This document shows, piece after piece, positions 21,319 to 33,399 of a DNA stretch of 64,000 bases. This stretch comes from Salticus scenicus (lineage: Eukaryota; Arthropoda; Arachnida; Araneae; Salticidae): the NCBI GenBank assembly GCA_963930645.1, contig OZ005649.1, forward strand, positions 39,727,664 through 39,791,663. Reading direction: 5' to 3'. Numbering within the stretch: the first letter of the stretch is position 1; every line of letters starts with the position of its first letter. A program made the translations under genes and the position numbers. The notes under the pieces are model-generated. The model was given only the letters and a program-made list of their open reading frames with translations. It made no database searches and was not told the origin of the DNA.

Positions 21319-22310
21319 AGATGTACAATGATGAAATATATCTTAAAGAACAAAATATTACTTACTGTTGCTATTTCAATAGAAGATGAACTATACACCT
21401 TTACATGAGTTATTTCTAAAGATCCTTCCTTATAAAACTTTTTGGTTGAAAATGATATTTTATTTTATCATTATTATATTTATTGAAGAAATAGAGTTTT
21501 ACATTGATGCATATACTATAAAGAAAAAGAATTTCTGTTACTGTTTCAATAGAAAAGCAACTATAGACCTGCATATCAATTATTTCTTAAACATTTATTT
21601 CTTATCAAAAGTTTTAATTAAAAATGCTTTTTTTTTTTTTTTTTTCCCTTGCTTTTTTTAAAGAAATGAAGTTTTACAATGATGCATTTACCCAAATATA
21701 AAGCAAAATATTTCAGTTATTAATCTAATAGATATGAACAATAGCTCTAATTGAATATGAACAAAGATCAATTATTTCTTTAAAGTTCATGCCTTACAGA
21801 ACGTTTCGATTAAAAATGCTTTTATCATTTTTTAATTAAGTTTTATTTTGATAGATGTACCACAAAGAGCAAAGTATTTCTGTTATTATTTTAACAGAAA
21901 ATAAAATATATACCATTACATCAGTTATTTCTTTAAAGTACATTCATATCAAAAAGTTTGATTGAAAATGCTTTTTATCACTTATTTGAAGAAATGAAGT
22001 TTTACATTGGTAGATATACCATAAAAGACAAAATATTTCTGTTACAATTTTAATAGATCATCTATATTTCTGTATATCAATTACCAATTATTTATTTAAA
22101 GTTCATTCTTTATCAAAAAATTTTAATTGAAAATGTTTTTATCATATTTTTTAAAGCAAAATGAAGCTTTACACTGATAAAGAATAAAATATTTCTGTTA
22201 CTGTTTTAATAAAAGATTAAGTATGGACCGGCACATCAATTATTTCTTTAAATTTCATTCCTTATTAAATAATAATAATTGATTAAAAATGCTGGTATCA
22301 TTTTCTTTCT
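21309..22310 (+). repeat. ~170-bp degenerate tandem array (about 6 units) in the 3' flank
   Basis: Units begin near 21309, 21484, 21661, 21831, 21988 and 22153, so the period is 157-177 bp. Shared blocks are aaatgaagttttaca, aatatttctgtta, a run of tttaatagaa, tcaattatttcttta and ttgaaaatgcttttatca. The first unit overlaps the last codons and stop of the Asp-box gene, so the array is probably 3' UTR or immediate 3' flank. The units are diverged, so the array is old. Confidence 0.75.
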
Positions 22311-24600
22311 TTCTTTTTTTTAATCAAATAACTTTAGGTATTACGGTTCATTTAAATTTTGAAATACTATAAATGAAACTTAGATTTTTAATTAGTTCAT
22401 AATAATAAACCTCAAAAGAAAAAATGTGTTAATTAAATTGTGGGTCATATTACAAACATACAACACATGTATGTATATAGATACATTATCTAATTACCTT
22501 TTAAATATTTATTTTTCTAAACAATAGAAAGTTATTTTTCTTCTTATTATTTTTCCAACTTAATTTAGTTTATAGGATATTTTACTTTTTCAGATGCAAC
22601 AAACTAACTAGATAACTTTGAAAAAATTTTGTATGCTACAAACAAAGTCAACATCAAAATTTATAGCAAATAATATTAAACAAAATTTATCAAAATTTAT
22701 AACAATAACAATGAAAATTTTAATGCTAAAAAGAAAATTTTCAAAAAAAAAAAAAATCATTAATATTTGTCAAAGAAAAGTAATTTAAATAAAATAAAAT
22801 AAGTAAGTTTTTTGATTAAATAATTACATAAAAAAGAAGCTTTACTGTGGTTTTTTATCATTAATATGCACATGCATAAGTGTCAACGTGTACGACTTTC
22901 TAACACCACTTTTTTTTTTAAATAAATAAATAAATAAATATCGTGTTTAATTACAGAAAACTGCTCAAAAACTTATTAAAAGTTTCAATTCAATCCTTCC
23001 GGTACCCCCCCAAAAAAACATGCAGGGTGGCAGGTATGCATAGCTATGGTTTTGCAATATAAAGTAGCCAATTTATGTATGGCTATATTATTATAAATAA
23101 TCTAATATACTAAACAATTATATGGACTAGTGAACTAGAATATATTATATTTTACAAAAGTAAAGCATTAAAATAGTGAAATATTTTTGATTTCTAGACT
23201 ATATTTTTTTGGTACATTATATTCATATGAAAATATAAAAATAAATTTATCACGATTATCAATTTAGTTTAATATGTAATGTTTGTATGGAATGGTTTTA
23301 ATTATACACCAATGCATATATGACCGATAAAAAACATTTAAAACACATTTAATAAAGACTATTAAAGTAAACGTTACTCATTTTTGATTAATCATAAAAA
23401 AATAATTAGAATAAATGCCTAAAACTTTGAAGGTAAAATTTTTTTAACTTTTAGAGAAAGAAACATTAAAAAATAAAGTTAACTGACGCATATATTTTTA
23501 TTTATTTATTTTATTTTATTATATATATATAATTATTATTATTATTATTATTTTCCATATATTTTATTCAGAGATGTTCCATATTTATTTCTATTTTCAA
23601 TTCTTATAAAGCTCTTGATCAAATATCTGTAAAACTGTTGTATGCACATTTTTCAAAAAATATTTTAGTTTATAGTGTAATAAAGTGGTTTTATCTGAAT
23701 AAATTTTAATCACATGTTGTAAAATGTTGTAAATAAATTTAATTAGAGATTTTTTTTTTTTTTTTAGTGATATATATTTAAGGCAGTGTTTGAACTTATT
23801 TAAACATTCCTCTGGTCCCACGAACCGGTGAATACGAGAATATCGTAGTCCGTAAATATCATTACTGGTCAAATATCAAAAAATCCCTTTAAGAATTAAA
23901 GTAATCAATAAGAATCTAAAACTTTTTCTTACCCTATATAAAGTCTTGCACCTTTAGCAACACCAATTTTAATAATAAACAGGAGGGGGGGGGCGGTACA
24001 AATAATTTTCTAGAATAAAAGAACATCTAAATATACAAAATTGTTTAAATGAAATGATAACTGTAAAATATGGGCAGCCATAAATGGCCCTCTATGAATT
24101 AGGATACTTTCTCGTGGAGTTGCATAGAAAAGTAGTTATGCCCCGGAAGGAGAGTATAATGAAATAAATATTTGGATGCAGTGTGATATATTTAGTATAT
24201 TGCTCTAATCAATCTAATCACACATTCCATTTACATAAGTAGAGATTCTTTTCATTTGATTACACAGGTCTGCGAAATCTTGCTTTTCAATTTTTTCCCC
24301 CCACTGTGTTGGGTGTTTCTAATGCATTTTGATACGCTGATTCAGAAATGATTGTTACTTCTTGCTATTACCTAAGAATTTTTTATAAAGTAAGGATTAA
24401 GATTAGATAAATTCATACAGAAGCTATAACAAATACGAAACTCTTTAAATATAAAATACATTGAAATAGGCTATTATTATCTTTTAAATGTGTTTCTTTA
24501 TACAAAAGCTCCCTTTAGAGCTTTTTCACCTCTGCACGGCTTGATGGCCTTAAGTGTGTTTGTGTGTGGGGGGGGGGGGGGATTTCTATGCAGCATCCAA
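22310..24600. other. Intergenic AT-rich DNA
   Basis: Lies between the convergent genes. Contains (ATT)n near 23532-23552, a G run and other low-complexity tracts. No gene supported. Confidence 0.55.
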
Positions 24601-24615
24601 TAACAATCTGCTTAC

Positions 24616-24831
24616 ATTAAAACCCGAATAAACTACTACGTCAGAAACGCCAAAGAAAAATATTTGAGATGCATACAGCTGTTTCGGTAGCCTTAAGCGT
24701 ACCGTCTTCAGTGCAAAAAGAAATTTCTTTTTGCACTGAAGACGGTACGCTTAAGGCTACCGAAACAGCTGTATGCATCTCAAATAATTTTCTTTGGCGT
24801 TTCTGACGTAGTAGTTTATTCGGGTTTTAAT
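24616..24831. repeat. 216-bp near-perfect palindrome (fold-back)
   Basis: Two 108-bp arms meet without a loop at 24723/24724 (gcaaaaagaaa|tttctttttgc) with one mismatched pair found by eye. The arms include ctactacgtcagaaacgcc and cagctgtttcggtagcc. The motif atctgcttacat occurs just before (24606) and again after (24860), as if duplicated. Confidence 0.92.
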
Positions 24832-25381
24832 ATCCCAACGCCAAGTCTCCTGTTAATAATCTGCTTACATGTTAACATCCCATCGCCCCTGATATCACCT
24901 GTTCATTTCTTTCATGTTTTGATGAAATAGCCTTCTATGTTCTTCACTCACATCATTGAGATTTTCCGGGAATTAATTTAGATGGGAGTTGGGAAAAGTG
25001 TTGTTTTAAGTTCAAAAAATCCCACATTTTGTGAAAACTGTACGTGGTGGAATTGTTTGAATTAGATTTTCCTTAATCAGCATTCAAAAATGCACCTGAA
25101 AAACAGATCACTTTGTAAAAAAAATTTCCATTGCAGACCTGTGTTATTGATATCATTATATACCAAGAAAATTTATATTCACTTAACCAGGGAAATGAAA
25201 CTTAGCCTATACTTGTCTTTCCAACTACGGGATTTTACTTCTTGCTGGTCTGATCAATTTTTTGACAGTCTCGATCCAGAAAACAACCAATATTTGAACA
25301 TTGGTTTAAGTGACTTAGAAAACTGCAATAGATTTAGTAAACTGCGGTTGTTAGATATATTTAATTAATATATTATTAGTA

Positions 25382-25565
25382 CAGTCAAACCTAGTAAACG
25401 TGAACACTGTTAACGTGATTTACTTTTAACATGAACTGTTTCCACAATCCCCGTCAAAAGGAAGATTAGTTTAGTTATATGAAGATTAGTTACTGATAGC
25501 ATGAACTACTGATAACATGAAAAAAAATTATCCCCCTTGATATTCACGTTAACGAGGTACGACTG
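25382..25565. mobile_element. Tigger-like MITE, family B, short copy
   Basis: CAGTCAAACCTAGTAAACGT at the left and CACGTTAACGAGGTACGACTG at the right (given as motif; 21 bases, inner bases vary). It shares acatgaactgtttccacaat and gataacatga with the copy at 5398. Confidence 0.75.
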
Positions 25566-26010
25566 CATAGTATCCATTAATTAAATATCAGGTAAATATA
25601 GTGCTAAAAGAATTGCAGCCCTGCATGTAGCTGATATTTAGAATTTGTATATTAAATTTATAGCAATAATTTTCATTGGAAATACTTATCAACGTTCTTC
25701 TATTTAAAAATGCAATACACATAAATCAAAATCCTTTTTATAAAAATAGTTATGTTCGATTTCATTTATTTTCTTTTTTCCTGTAAATATATTTGAAATC
25801 ACGTCATTTATTTTGTTTTAAATTTATTCAATAAAATGCAACAATTTTTGACCAAAGAGTTAATCTAAAGCATAGCATTTAGCATTTTAAATGCGAATTT
25901 CGAAACTTAAATATCGCTAATATTTATAATAAGGTTTTATTTGGTATTGATAATATAATGGAATTAGCAAAATTCAGGTCAAAACACACTTGTTTTAAGA
26001 AAATAATTAT

Positions 26011-26016
26011 TTTATT
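26011..26016 (-). promoter_or_regulatory. Poly(A) signal AATAAA of the ENPP gene
   Basis: AATAAA on the - strand, about 26 bases after the ENPP stop codon. If used, the 3' UTR would be very short. AT-rich sequence offers other hexamers further down. Confidence 0.5.
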
Positions 26017-26041
26017 AAGTTAAAAAAATCAATTACACATT

Positions 26042-26179
26042 TTATAGAAATCTTTCTGGCATAATAGTTCTCAATCTAATAGCTTCGTATATTGGTAATC
26101 TTGTGTAAAACGATATTCCAGTCAACTTCTCGACATCATCAACTCTTGCTGCATTCCTTGAAATAACTGCTTGAGCCGT
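26042..26179 (-). CDS. ENPP terminal exon m
   Basis: 138 bp including the stop (TAA at 26042-26044). ARVDDVEKLTGISFYTRLP matches the A-R-x-[RD]-D-V-E-x-L-T-G-[LI]-x-F-Y C-terminal signature of ENPP1-3. The protein ends TIMPERFL. Confidence 0.93.
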   Translation of the reverse strand, partial: TAQAVISRNAARVDDVEKLTGISFYTRLPIYEAIRLRTIMPERFL

Positions 26180-28152
26180 CTAAAAATATTATTTGCATAA
26201 ATGAATCATTAAATTAAATAAATATCATTCAATATTCATTTAATTATAAGAATGTGTGTTTTTAATAATTTATTATAATTGTATTTTATTGAACTACTTC
26301 AAATTTCTAGTGAAAGGATATCAGCTCCTCCAGACATTGTTTATGTTCAAAAAAGCATTTTGACGTTATGTGACAGGGAATTCAAACACAAAAGTGTTGG
26401 GTATGTGCAAATTTCTTGAAATGTAGAGTGTATGACACTAAATATTATCCTTAACCCCTTAACGCGCACTGTCCTCGCTGCGAGGACGCAAAATTTAAGA
26501 TCCAGCTGCAAAAATTCATCCCGGAAATTTTTTAGCTAAAATTCACGTTTATAACATATCAGAAAAGGCCAGTTATTTAAACCTTAACATTTCTTTTAGT
26601 TTAATTTAGTTCATGAATTCCGGTGGCAGTATAATTTAAATGTTTCCAATTGTCTTGCGCCGCAAAGGGTTAAACTCCGAAAAAGCTCTGTTGCTATAGC
26701 TGGCAGGTCTTTCAGATGTCATCTTCAAAAATCCCAGGGATCAATGTGTCAATGATGAAGTCTTCTGGAGTATGTCATCTGAGTATGTGTCATGTCAATA
26801 TCCTAGAGCATATATTTGACAAGAGAGCGCATCCTTCATCGAAGAATGTAACCAATATAAACAGCCACATGACCATTACTTTTTAAGTTTTCGACCATGA
26901 AAGTCAATTGCCACGCCCCTCAACCTACTTTAAGATGAGGGATATCAAATATTTTTCGATGTGTCATCCAATTACGAACAAATATGGCCGTTTCACTCGT
27001 CACGTGACGGATGAAAATCATTCTCAATTTTCGTTACCCTTTGAATAGGAAATTAAGCATTGAATGCGCCCTTTAGTCAAATATATGCTCTAGGGTAATT
27101 TTATATTAACTGATTGTCCGCTTTATATTAACTGATTGCTCTAGGGTGTAATTTTTATATTAACTGATTGTCCGGCTGATTCCTTCATTGAAACGCATAT
27201 CAAATTACAGAAATTTCCAATGGAACGTCAATAGAGAAATCTAGTGAATTTCCATTACACATATATAGGTTATGTAATCTACATAAATATATAGCTAGGG
27301 TTCGCACTGGCACAGCGATAACGCGAAACAGTTGTCACTAAAATTACACACGTGAACGACTCGCCTAAAATATTTCATAAACCTATTTTTACTTTCTCTT
27401 AGCGATGTGTATGCAATTTAAAAACAATATACTGTGCTGCCCAAAATTAAGAAAAAAAAAACTTTTTTTTTGCTCTTGAATGTAATCAATGCAATTGCTT
27501 AACTAAAATTCCCCCAAGTCCAGGAAAACTGCTTAGAAATGAAAATTATTTTCTCACACGCATATGGTAGACAAAGTATTCTTTGAAGTTCAATTTTCAG
27601 CACTAGGTTTTTGCTCTAATTACGCGCTTTGAAGTTCCCTGAATACAAAAATCAAGATTTAAACGATTAGAATGCGTAAATATCATTTTTCAGCATAATT
27701 TAAATAAAAATTATTACAGGAAATTCAAATTTGAATATTATAAGGAAAGTCGTGCGAGTGCCATGCTAGATTATTATTTCTATTTTATATTTAAATTTAA
27801 AAATATAGAAGGAAATACTTTGATCCTTATAAAAAATAAAGGTAAATAAATTCTTTTAGAAATAGAAATCCAGGAATAAAAATCTTCTAATGAAATTTTC
27901 GATGATTGTTTGGAGTCGTTTTTAAGGGTTTTCTATTTTCCAAGTTTTGCGCCAGTGCTATTTTAATTTTACTCTTTTTGTGCGTGTGTGTGTGTTAGTG
28001 CTTCCGCATTGTATTTTTAAATGCTTTTTTTTTTTTTCCTTCCGCTGGAAGGTCGTGAGTAACTACTTTAATCCGAAGCAATTACTGTTTTTTTTTTTTT
28101 TTTTTTTTTTCCAATTTACGGTGTTTGCGCAATTTCTTTCTCTTTTAACCCA

Positions 28153-28183
<31 letters not shown>

Positions 28184-31100
28184 CCTAACATAAAAACTGC
28201 AGACATTTCGGACTTCCTATAATAATTTGCAGGTATTTTAAAGGTTTCCACAAATATTTTGGAAAAAAAATAAAGAACAGTAGTTCCCTTCAGGAAGTAT
28301 TCAGGGTTTTTTTAAAGGTTTTGTACAAGTTTAAAGGAAATACCTGAATGCAACTTTTAAAAAGTCTGAAATACATGCACGCTACCTGAAGAAACCTTTA
28401 AAAATTTTTCTCTGATATTTTTACATGAGAACACCGGTTTTTAATATGATTATATAATTACTGAAATTAAATTTTTCTACTTTTTTGAGAATTTAATATT
28501 TATAACATAGAAACACGCACACAGTTTGTGTTAAAAAAATTTTTTAATGAACGTGTTTGCCCTTTTTTCGAAAAAAAAAAAAGCATTTATATATGTAGTA
28601 AAAAAATACGTATAAAAAATGTGCATTTTTATATGTTTATGTCCTTTATTTTATATTGTTGGACCACCAAATTATAATCTATAACAGATGGTCTTTTTCG
28701 ACCACTCAGTTTTTATTACTTGCATAAAATCTAATTATATGTTATAGAAAAATATTACTGTAAATACATACCTCGCAGTTATTTATGTACGGTTGGTTGG
28801 GTAACAAGAAAGCATGGGCCTCCAATTTGGTAGGACTGCAGTCTTTCAAAGAACTTTTCTTAGCTTTACACCATGTTGCAATGACAAATATATGAGTAGG
28901 TACGACCAAGGGACCCGTCTTCTCATGTAATTGCCTAGAAGAATTCATAAGAAATAAAAAAAAAATAAAAAAAGCATTATGAATATGAACTAAAATAAAG
29001 ATATTTCATTATTATTTAGAAGATAATGTTATCTAGTGTTTATCTCGTTGTTTAGTTCACTACCCTAACAGCACACTTGTCCATAATACATCCTGAAGAT
29101 GTCCACAGGATGTCTTTTCATTCATAAGACATCCTGAAGATGTCATTTGTTGAAGATGTGCTGTTAGGGTAAAAGCATATTATACCAACAGCCAAAAGTT
29201 ATGTTATTCTATGGGAAGACTTATTTTTAGAATAACTCATTATCTAACGTTTTTTTTTTTTTTTTTTTTTTAATTCCTTTTTCACATTAAGAAAATCTTT
29301 AAATTTGTCACAAAATTGGAATCGTTAAATTTGTTCTTGTTTTTTTTTTATTTTTGATATTTCATTTTAAAATAACAAAATGCGAAAAAGAAAATGGATA
29401 AACTAAATGCATTTTTCTCACTTTACAGCTTCAAAATGAAATATAAAAAAAAATAATAATAAATTACTTTTTAGAAAATAAGAATAAATTTAATGGTGAG
29501 GAATTTTATGGTTTTGGAAAAAATATTACCTAATACATTTAGACTCATTACCTAATACTTTTTCAAAAATGTATTAGGTAAGGTAATGAGTCATTCTAGA
29601 AACAAATTTTTCCGTATAATAACATGGGCATTGGCTATCAGCGAGGATATGCTCTTCATAGGACTCTTCACCGATTATCGCCAGCAGCCAAATCCCATAT
29701 TATTCTACGAAGAAATTTAGGTTTCCAAATTACTCTTTACTAAATGTATCTTCTGAAAACCCATTTTCACATTCAGAAAATTCACAACCATTTAATTTTG
29801 CTTTCGTTTTCCATATAAAACAGTGGAAATCTATTGGTAACGGACTGGATATATGTTGGTAAATGGACATTAATCTTGGTAGGGGTACTTCATACCTTAA
29901 TCAGCTCTGTTTAAATTAAGCAGCTTTCTATGCTCAAATAATCTGTTAGAATGACTATTGCCCATTGTAAGGGGTTGAGAACCTCTAATATACATGTATG
30001 CCGCTTTAGGAAAATGTTTTTCTTACTTCATAAAAAAATAAGGTTTTTTTATTTCTAGCCTAAACGCCTTTTAAAAACTTAATTTAATGTCAGAGTTAGA
30101 GAGTATTATATCGGTGGGAAAATAGTTTTAGAAGGAAATTGTACAAAAGATAAACAACAATATTGTGAAATCCTGTGCTTAAGAACGATTGAAAAATCTG
30201 TAAAATTAATAAAAACAATTTTCAATAATTTTATAAACTATAAATATGTTTTAAGTTACACGGGTTTTAAGTCTTTACACGGGTATCAATTTTCTCTAAC
30301 TGAAAAATTCCAGAAGATGCATATATCTCTAAAAAATGCATATAATACGTCAAATAGTGGGTAATGGAAGTCCTAAGGTTGTTTCACACTAGATTTTTTT
30401 TTTTTTTTTTTACGCAATTTTTCTTTGAAGAGTATTTCTTTCCTTATTTAATCGTAATTACATATTGGATAAAAATTCCCTACATATAAAATGGTACGTA
30501 AAAAGGGCGGGTATTTACAATGCTTTGGAATTAATTAAAATGTTGGTATGTCTGTGGTACTATTTAATTTAATGCATAAATTAGCTTATAGATTGTAGTT
30601 TGGCTTTGTCATCAGTATACGTTTTTGTTTATTGTTTTTACATTCTATAGTATATAAAATACAAATACTTTTACTAATACTCCCGATTATCCGAGGAACT
30701 GAGTGGCACAGGTTTCGCAAATAAACTTCAAAAAAGGCTAGAAATGAGAAGCACGTGGCATAAAAATTATTCTAGCTCAAAAACACAAATATATTGTATG
30801 TAAAACTTAATACAAATAATGTAAATATTCACAATTACTGTACAGGTGAATAAATTTAAAAGAAATTGAATTTTTAATACTTACATCAATTTTCCTATGG
30901 ATGGTCTAATGCCAGTCGCAGAAAGATCAAAGGAAGGCCCTGTTACAATATTTAACTCACCACTTTGAGAAGCCCATTTAGCAATTAGTTGGTTCATTGG
31001 TTTCTCTAACAGATTAGTGTGATTCAATGATTTGGGAATAGAATTAGTAATATACGATGGTTCATAATCAGTGGAAGCGAAACCTGAAATTATACATCAA

Positions 31101-32832
31101 AAAACGTACATTTTTGTCAAAAATGTCCATGATTATTTATGAGAGTTAAAGCGAATATAGACAAACCGAAGTTATAAACACTTTTGAACTTTGTTAGAAA
31201 GTTTTAATAACAAATTAAATATAAATTTCAATCAGCTGTAGTGTTTTACACATGTTTTACATGTGTAAAACACTACAGCATGTGTAAAACACTACAATGT
31301 GTAAAACACTATCTTTGAATAATAATAATAATAATAATATTTATATTCGCCAATATTTATAATCGCCAATAACGCGATAAATGCCAGAAAAGATAACCTT
31401 TTTTCAGCAGTCATGTGTTTCATCTTTGCCACCTTTACTTATATTCCCTTAATAATGGAATGCTCTGTCGATTCTTATTACAGGTCTATGTATTTTCCTT
31501 GAAGATTGGCATACTGCCAGCCATCTGCACACAATCAATGACGCATGTGCTTTAGCACCTCAGTATTCCATCTTACTACAAATTCTTTAATTATATATAC
31601 AAGTTTGCAAAAATGTTTTAGTGCTGATGATGAAACTTGGACGGGTTTCGAAACCTCTCTTTATATTTTTAATTGTTTTTATATATGTATATTTTAATTC
31701 AATTTTATTGAAAAAAGTTTTCATTTTTAACATAACTTGTAGTTTGAGATTAAGATTTTGGGTATTTATTATGAGAGAAGCATTTGTTTTTATTCATTTG
31801 CTGAATCAAAATATTAGTTGAACTAAGTATTATTTAAATTTCAAATGAATACAAAATATCATCAATTAGTTTTATAAAGAATACGATGACCTATTATATT
31901 AATATTGGTTTACCAAACTGGTTCTATCAAATTTCTATTTCCAGACTTGGTATATTGCTACAGATTCGTATTCAGCAGTCCCATAATTATATCTAAAATA
32001 CCTATGTATTTATTTATTTATTTAGAAATTAGGATTAATCCGAAGAGACAGAAAGCGGTACACTTGGATTAGGAACCATACCAAAGTTACTGATATTATT
32101 TCTAGAGTCAAGAAGTTAAAATGGAGCTGGACTGGGTACCTTTCGAGAAGAAATTGTGATAAATGGACCACCAAAGTTCTATTTTGGATACCAAGAGATA
32201 AGAAAAGACAGAGGAAGAGACCACTTTGTCGTTGGAGAGATGAGATTGTGAAGTTTGGACGAGCAGAATAGAGAAGAATTGCAGAAAACAGGGAGTCTGG
32301 AATCATCTAAGAGAGGCGTTCACCCTCTGCAGTGGATTGGTAAAAACTGAAAATGATGATGATGATGATGATTTAGAAATACCGATCGATTTAGAATTTC
32401 TGATACATGATTTCAAACGTTAATTTAAACAAAAAACTTATTTTCGAGATCTGTATAATATACCTTTCACGATGTTGGTGGGTACGTGAAGGCCAATTGA
32501 CTCCATGGGTATCCTATCCTGTATTTACGCAGGTTTCGGGAAAAAAATTGCAGAAAATTCTGAACGATTAGGCAGGTGAATGTGACCTATGATCGAACGC
32601 AGCAACCCAGTCTACCTCTTCAACAACAGAACCTCTCGGCACCTTTCAAATTTCGATAAATTTAATTTATCTTGATACTACATGCTGTTTGTACTTAAAA
32701 AACGAAAATAATAAAATATTTAACGAACGGTTACAATACGAACTATTAAAATGTTTTATTTGATTAAACCATAATACACAAAAAATAATTATTTTTACTA
32801 TGCATAAAATAAATGATTGAAATTAATCGATA

Positions 32833-32871
<39 letters not shown>

Positions 32872-33364
32872 TAATATTATTTTCTAAGTATACTGTTATT
32901 AGTTTTACTAAATTTGTGTTTTATTTTTATCATATTCGGTAAAATTGTACACTGTAAAAAAATGAATATCATAATTCCATGATCATCAAAATTAATTCAC
33001 CGTTTAAATGACTGTAAAGCAGAACATAATCGATGCACCACATAATCTGTGCTTCACCACAAAATATGCTGTAAATAAAGTATTAAAAAAACAAATATAC
33101 GGCAAACAATGTACAGTCGGTAACAAAAGTGTCCGAACACTAAAAAAAATTCCTATGTAAAAAAGTACACTTTATACGGTTTTGTTAAATAAATCCTTGT
33201 CGAATACTCTTCTTAGTCAGTCTGAGAACATGATTCGATAAGGATTTACTTAACAGAACCGTATGAAGTATACTTTTTTTACATAGGAATTTTTGCTAGT
33301 GTTCGGACACTTTTGTTACCGACTGTATAACAAATTATAGCTGAAATTTGGCAGCAATGTTTGG

Positions 33365-33399
<35 letters not shown>

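Noticed and set aside
27947..28251. ORFs with poly-Phe and poly-Lys
   Set aside because: They arise from long T and A homopolymers.
31234..31311. CRISPR-like short repeats
   Set aside because: The units are contiguous copies of a hairpin arm with no unique spacers, in a eukaryotic intron.
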